Part shown: positions 51,130 through 51,565 of the stretch, piece after piece
How positions within the stretch are numbered: position 1 is the first letter of the stretch
How the letters are laid out: each line of letters opens with the position of its first letter
Assembly (NCBI GenBank): GCA_001970955.1
Contig: MPUH01000476.1
Coordinates: 1-51,565, forward strand
DNA: 51,565 nt
DNA from: Stentor coeruleus
Taxonomy: Eukaryota > Ciliophora > Heterotrichea > Heterotrichida > Stentoridae
Direction of reading: 5' to 3'
Notes under the pieces: model-generated
Database searches by the model: none
What the model was told of the DNA's origin: nothing
What the model saw: only the letters and a program-made list of their open reading frames with translations
Made by a program: the position numbers and the translations under genes

Positions 51130-51368
51130 ATTTATTAATTATTTAGTATATGGGAAATGAAACTTTTTTAGTCTCTAGATTTTTTTTCAAATATTATAAC
51201 TACTTAGGTTTTGAAACTAAGTTATTATGCTTCTTATGCACACTTAAGAAATTGAATTCATCACACAAAAAAGAGCCTTGTAACTGTAATTGTTTTAATA
51301 AATACAACAGGCGATTCCCATATCCATGATGTTTCAGGAGGAATAACAACTGACCAAGAGACTGCTGA

Positions 51369-51565
51369 AACAACAGAAGCATAAGTTCCATTTGGATATT
51401 ATTCAGAAACTACCCAATCGTTTGTTCCACTTGTAACATAGAACTTAAAGTCAATTTATTTGAATTTAATGATGTCCAGTACTCAAGACACTTAAAAATA
51501 AGTCCCTTCTGTGTTTCCTGTCCTAAACTTATTGAAGACGAAGAACATATTATAGAAGAATGCCC
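51369..51565 (+). pseudogene. Possible fragment of a retroelement-like reading frame, at window edge
   Basis: An open stretch of 65 codons without a start runs off the window. It has Cys pairs (VCSTCN, FCVSCPKL) and ends EDEEHIIEECP. This Cys-rich ending with H...C is like the C-terminal zinc-binding tail of non-LTR reverse transcriptases (CxxC...EHxxxEC). In-frame TGA codons lie just upstream, and a neighbouring frame also has coding-like sequence, so it would be decayed. Recognition rests on a short motif only. Confidence 0.3.

Noticed and set aside
1..51565. CRISPR arrays, bacterial operons, Shine-Dalgarno sites and rRNA genes
   Set aside because: The window is eukaryotic: spliceosomal introns, ciliary genes and ESCRT/DYRK/BET families. 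No regularly spaced repeats or rRNA sequence were seen.

Overview
The window looks like a piece of the somatic (macronuclear) genome of a heterotrich ciliate, most like Stentor. It is very AT-rich, with closely packed, mostly intronless genes on both strands. Four genes become complete only after removing an intron of exactly 15 nt (GTAA...AG), which is a heterotrich hallmark. Reading frames follow the standard code: UAA and UAG only stop, and Trp is always UGG in intact genes. All 25 recognisable gene ends are TAA or TAG, none TGA. The species is inferred; no ribosomal marker is present.

Layout. 0.3-2.0 kb (-): PH-ORD oxysterol-binding-like gene, damaged. 3.0-5.2 kb: CDPK (+) converging on VPS20/CHMP6 (-). 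5.6-7.4 kb (+): NRF-6-type membrane acyltransferase. 7.8-9.3 kb (-): ankyrin-2xSAM protein with a CaaX end. 11.3 kb (+): C2H2 zinc-finger protein. 13.7-15.7 kb (-): coiled-coil protein. 16.0-16.9 kb (-): RING and LITAF-like proteins, divergent from an unknown gene (+, 16.9-17.9 kb). 18.0 kb (+): remnant of an adenylate kinase. 18.6-20.4 kb (+): double cathepsin Z. 20.7-23.7 kb (-): BET-type bromodomain gene, SHIPPO-repeat protein, GRAM/WBP2-like protein. 26.4-32.5 kb (+): P4-ATPase/guanylyl cyclase fusion of 2034 aa. 32.6-33.5 kb (+): MORN-repeat pseudogene. 33.9 kb (+): CCT-motif protein. 35.2-37.9 kb (+): large coiled-coil protein. 38.2 kb (+): possible small gene. 39.1-42.0 kb (+): cytosolic carboxypeptidase and mitochondrial uL11. 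42.5-44.5 kb (+): disordered RanBP2-zinc-finger protein. 44.8-45.8 kb (-): SDS22. 47.0-48.9 kb: SPEF1 (+) converging on a VPS9-domain protein (-). 49.6-51.1 kb (-): class II DYRK kinase. 51.4 kb to the edge (+): possible retroelement fragment.

No operon logic is expected in a ciliate. Several products share themes: cilia and microtubules (CCP, SPEF1, SHIPPO protein), lipid-anchored signalling or trafficking (CDPK, VPS20, VPS9 protein, ANK-SAM-CaaX), and second messengers (Ca2+ kinase, guanylyl cyclase).

Assembly caution: six single Ns each sit between two direct copies of the same sequence (39 to about 207 nt). These are unmerged contig overlaps. They break or distort four genes and, at 9387, join what look like two haplotypes. 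The intergenic DNA shows a consistent signal: coding-strand 5' flanks are G-depleted and 3' flanks are C-depleted.
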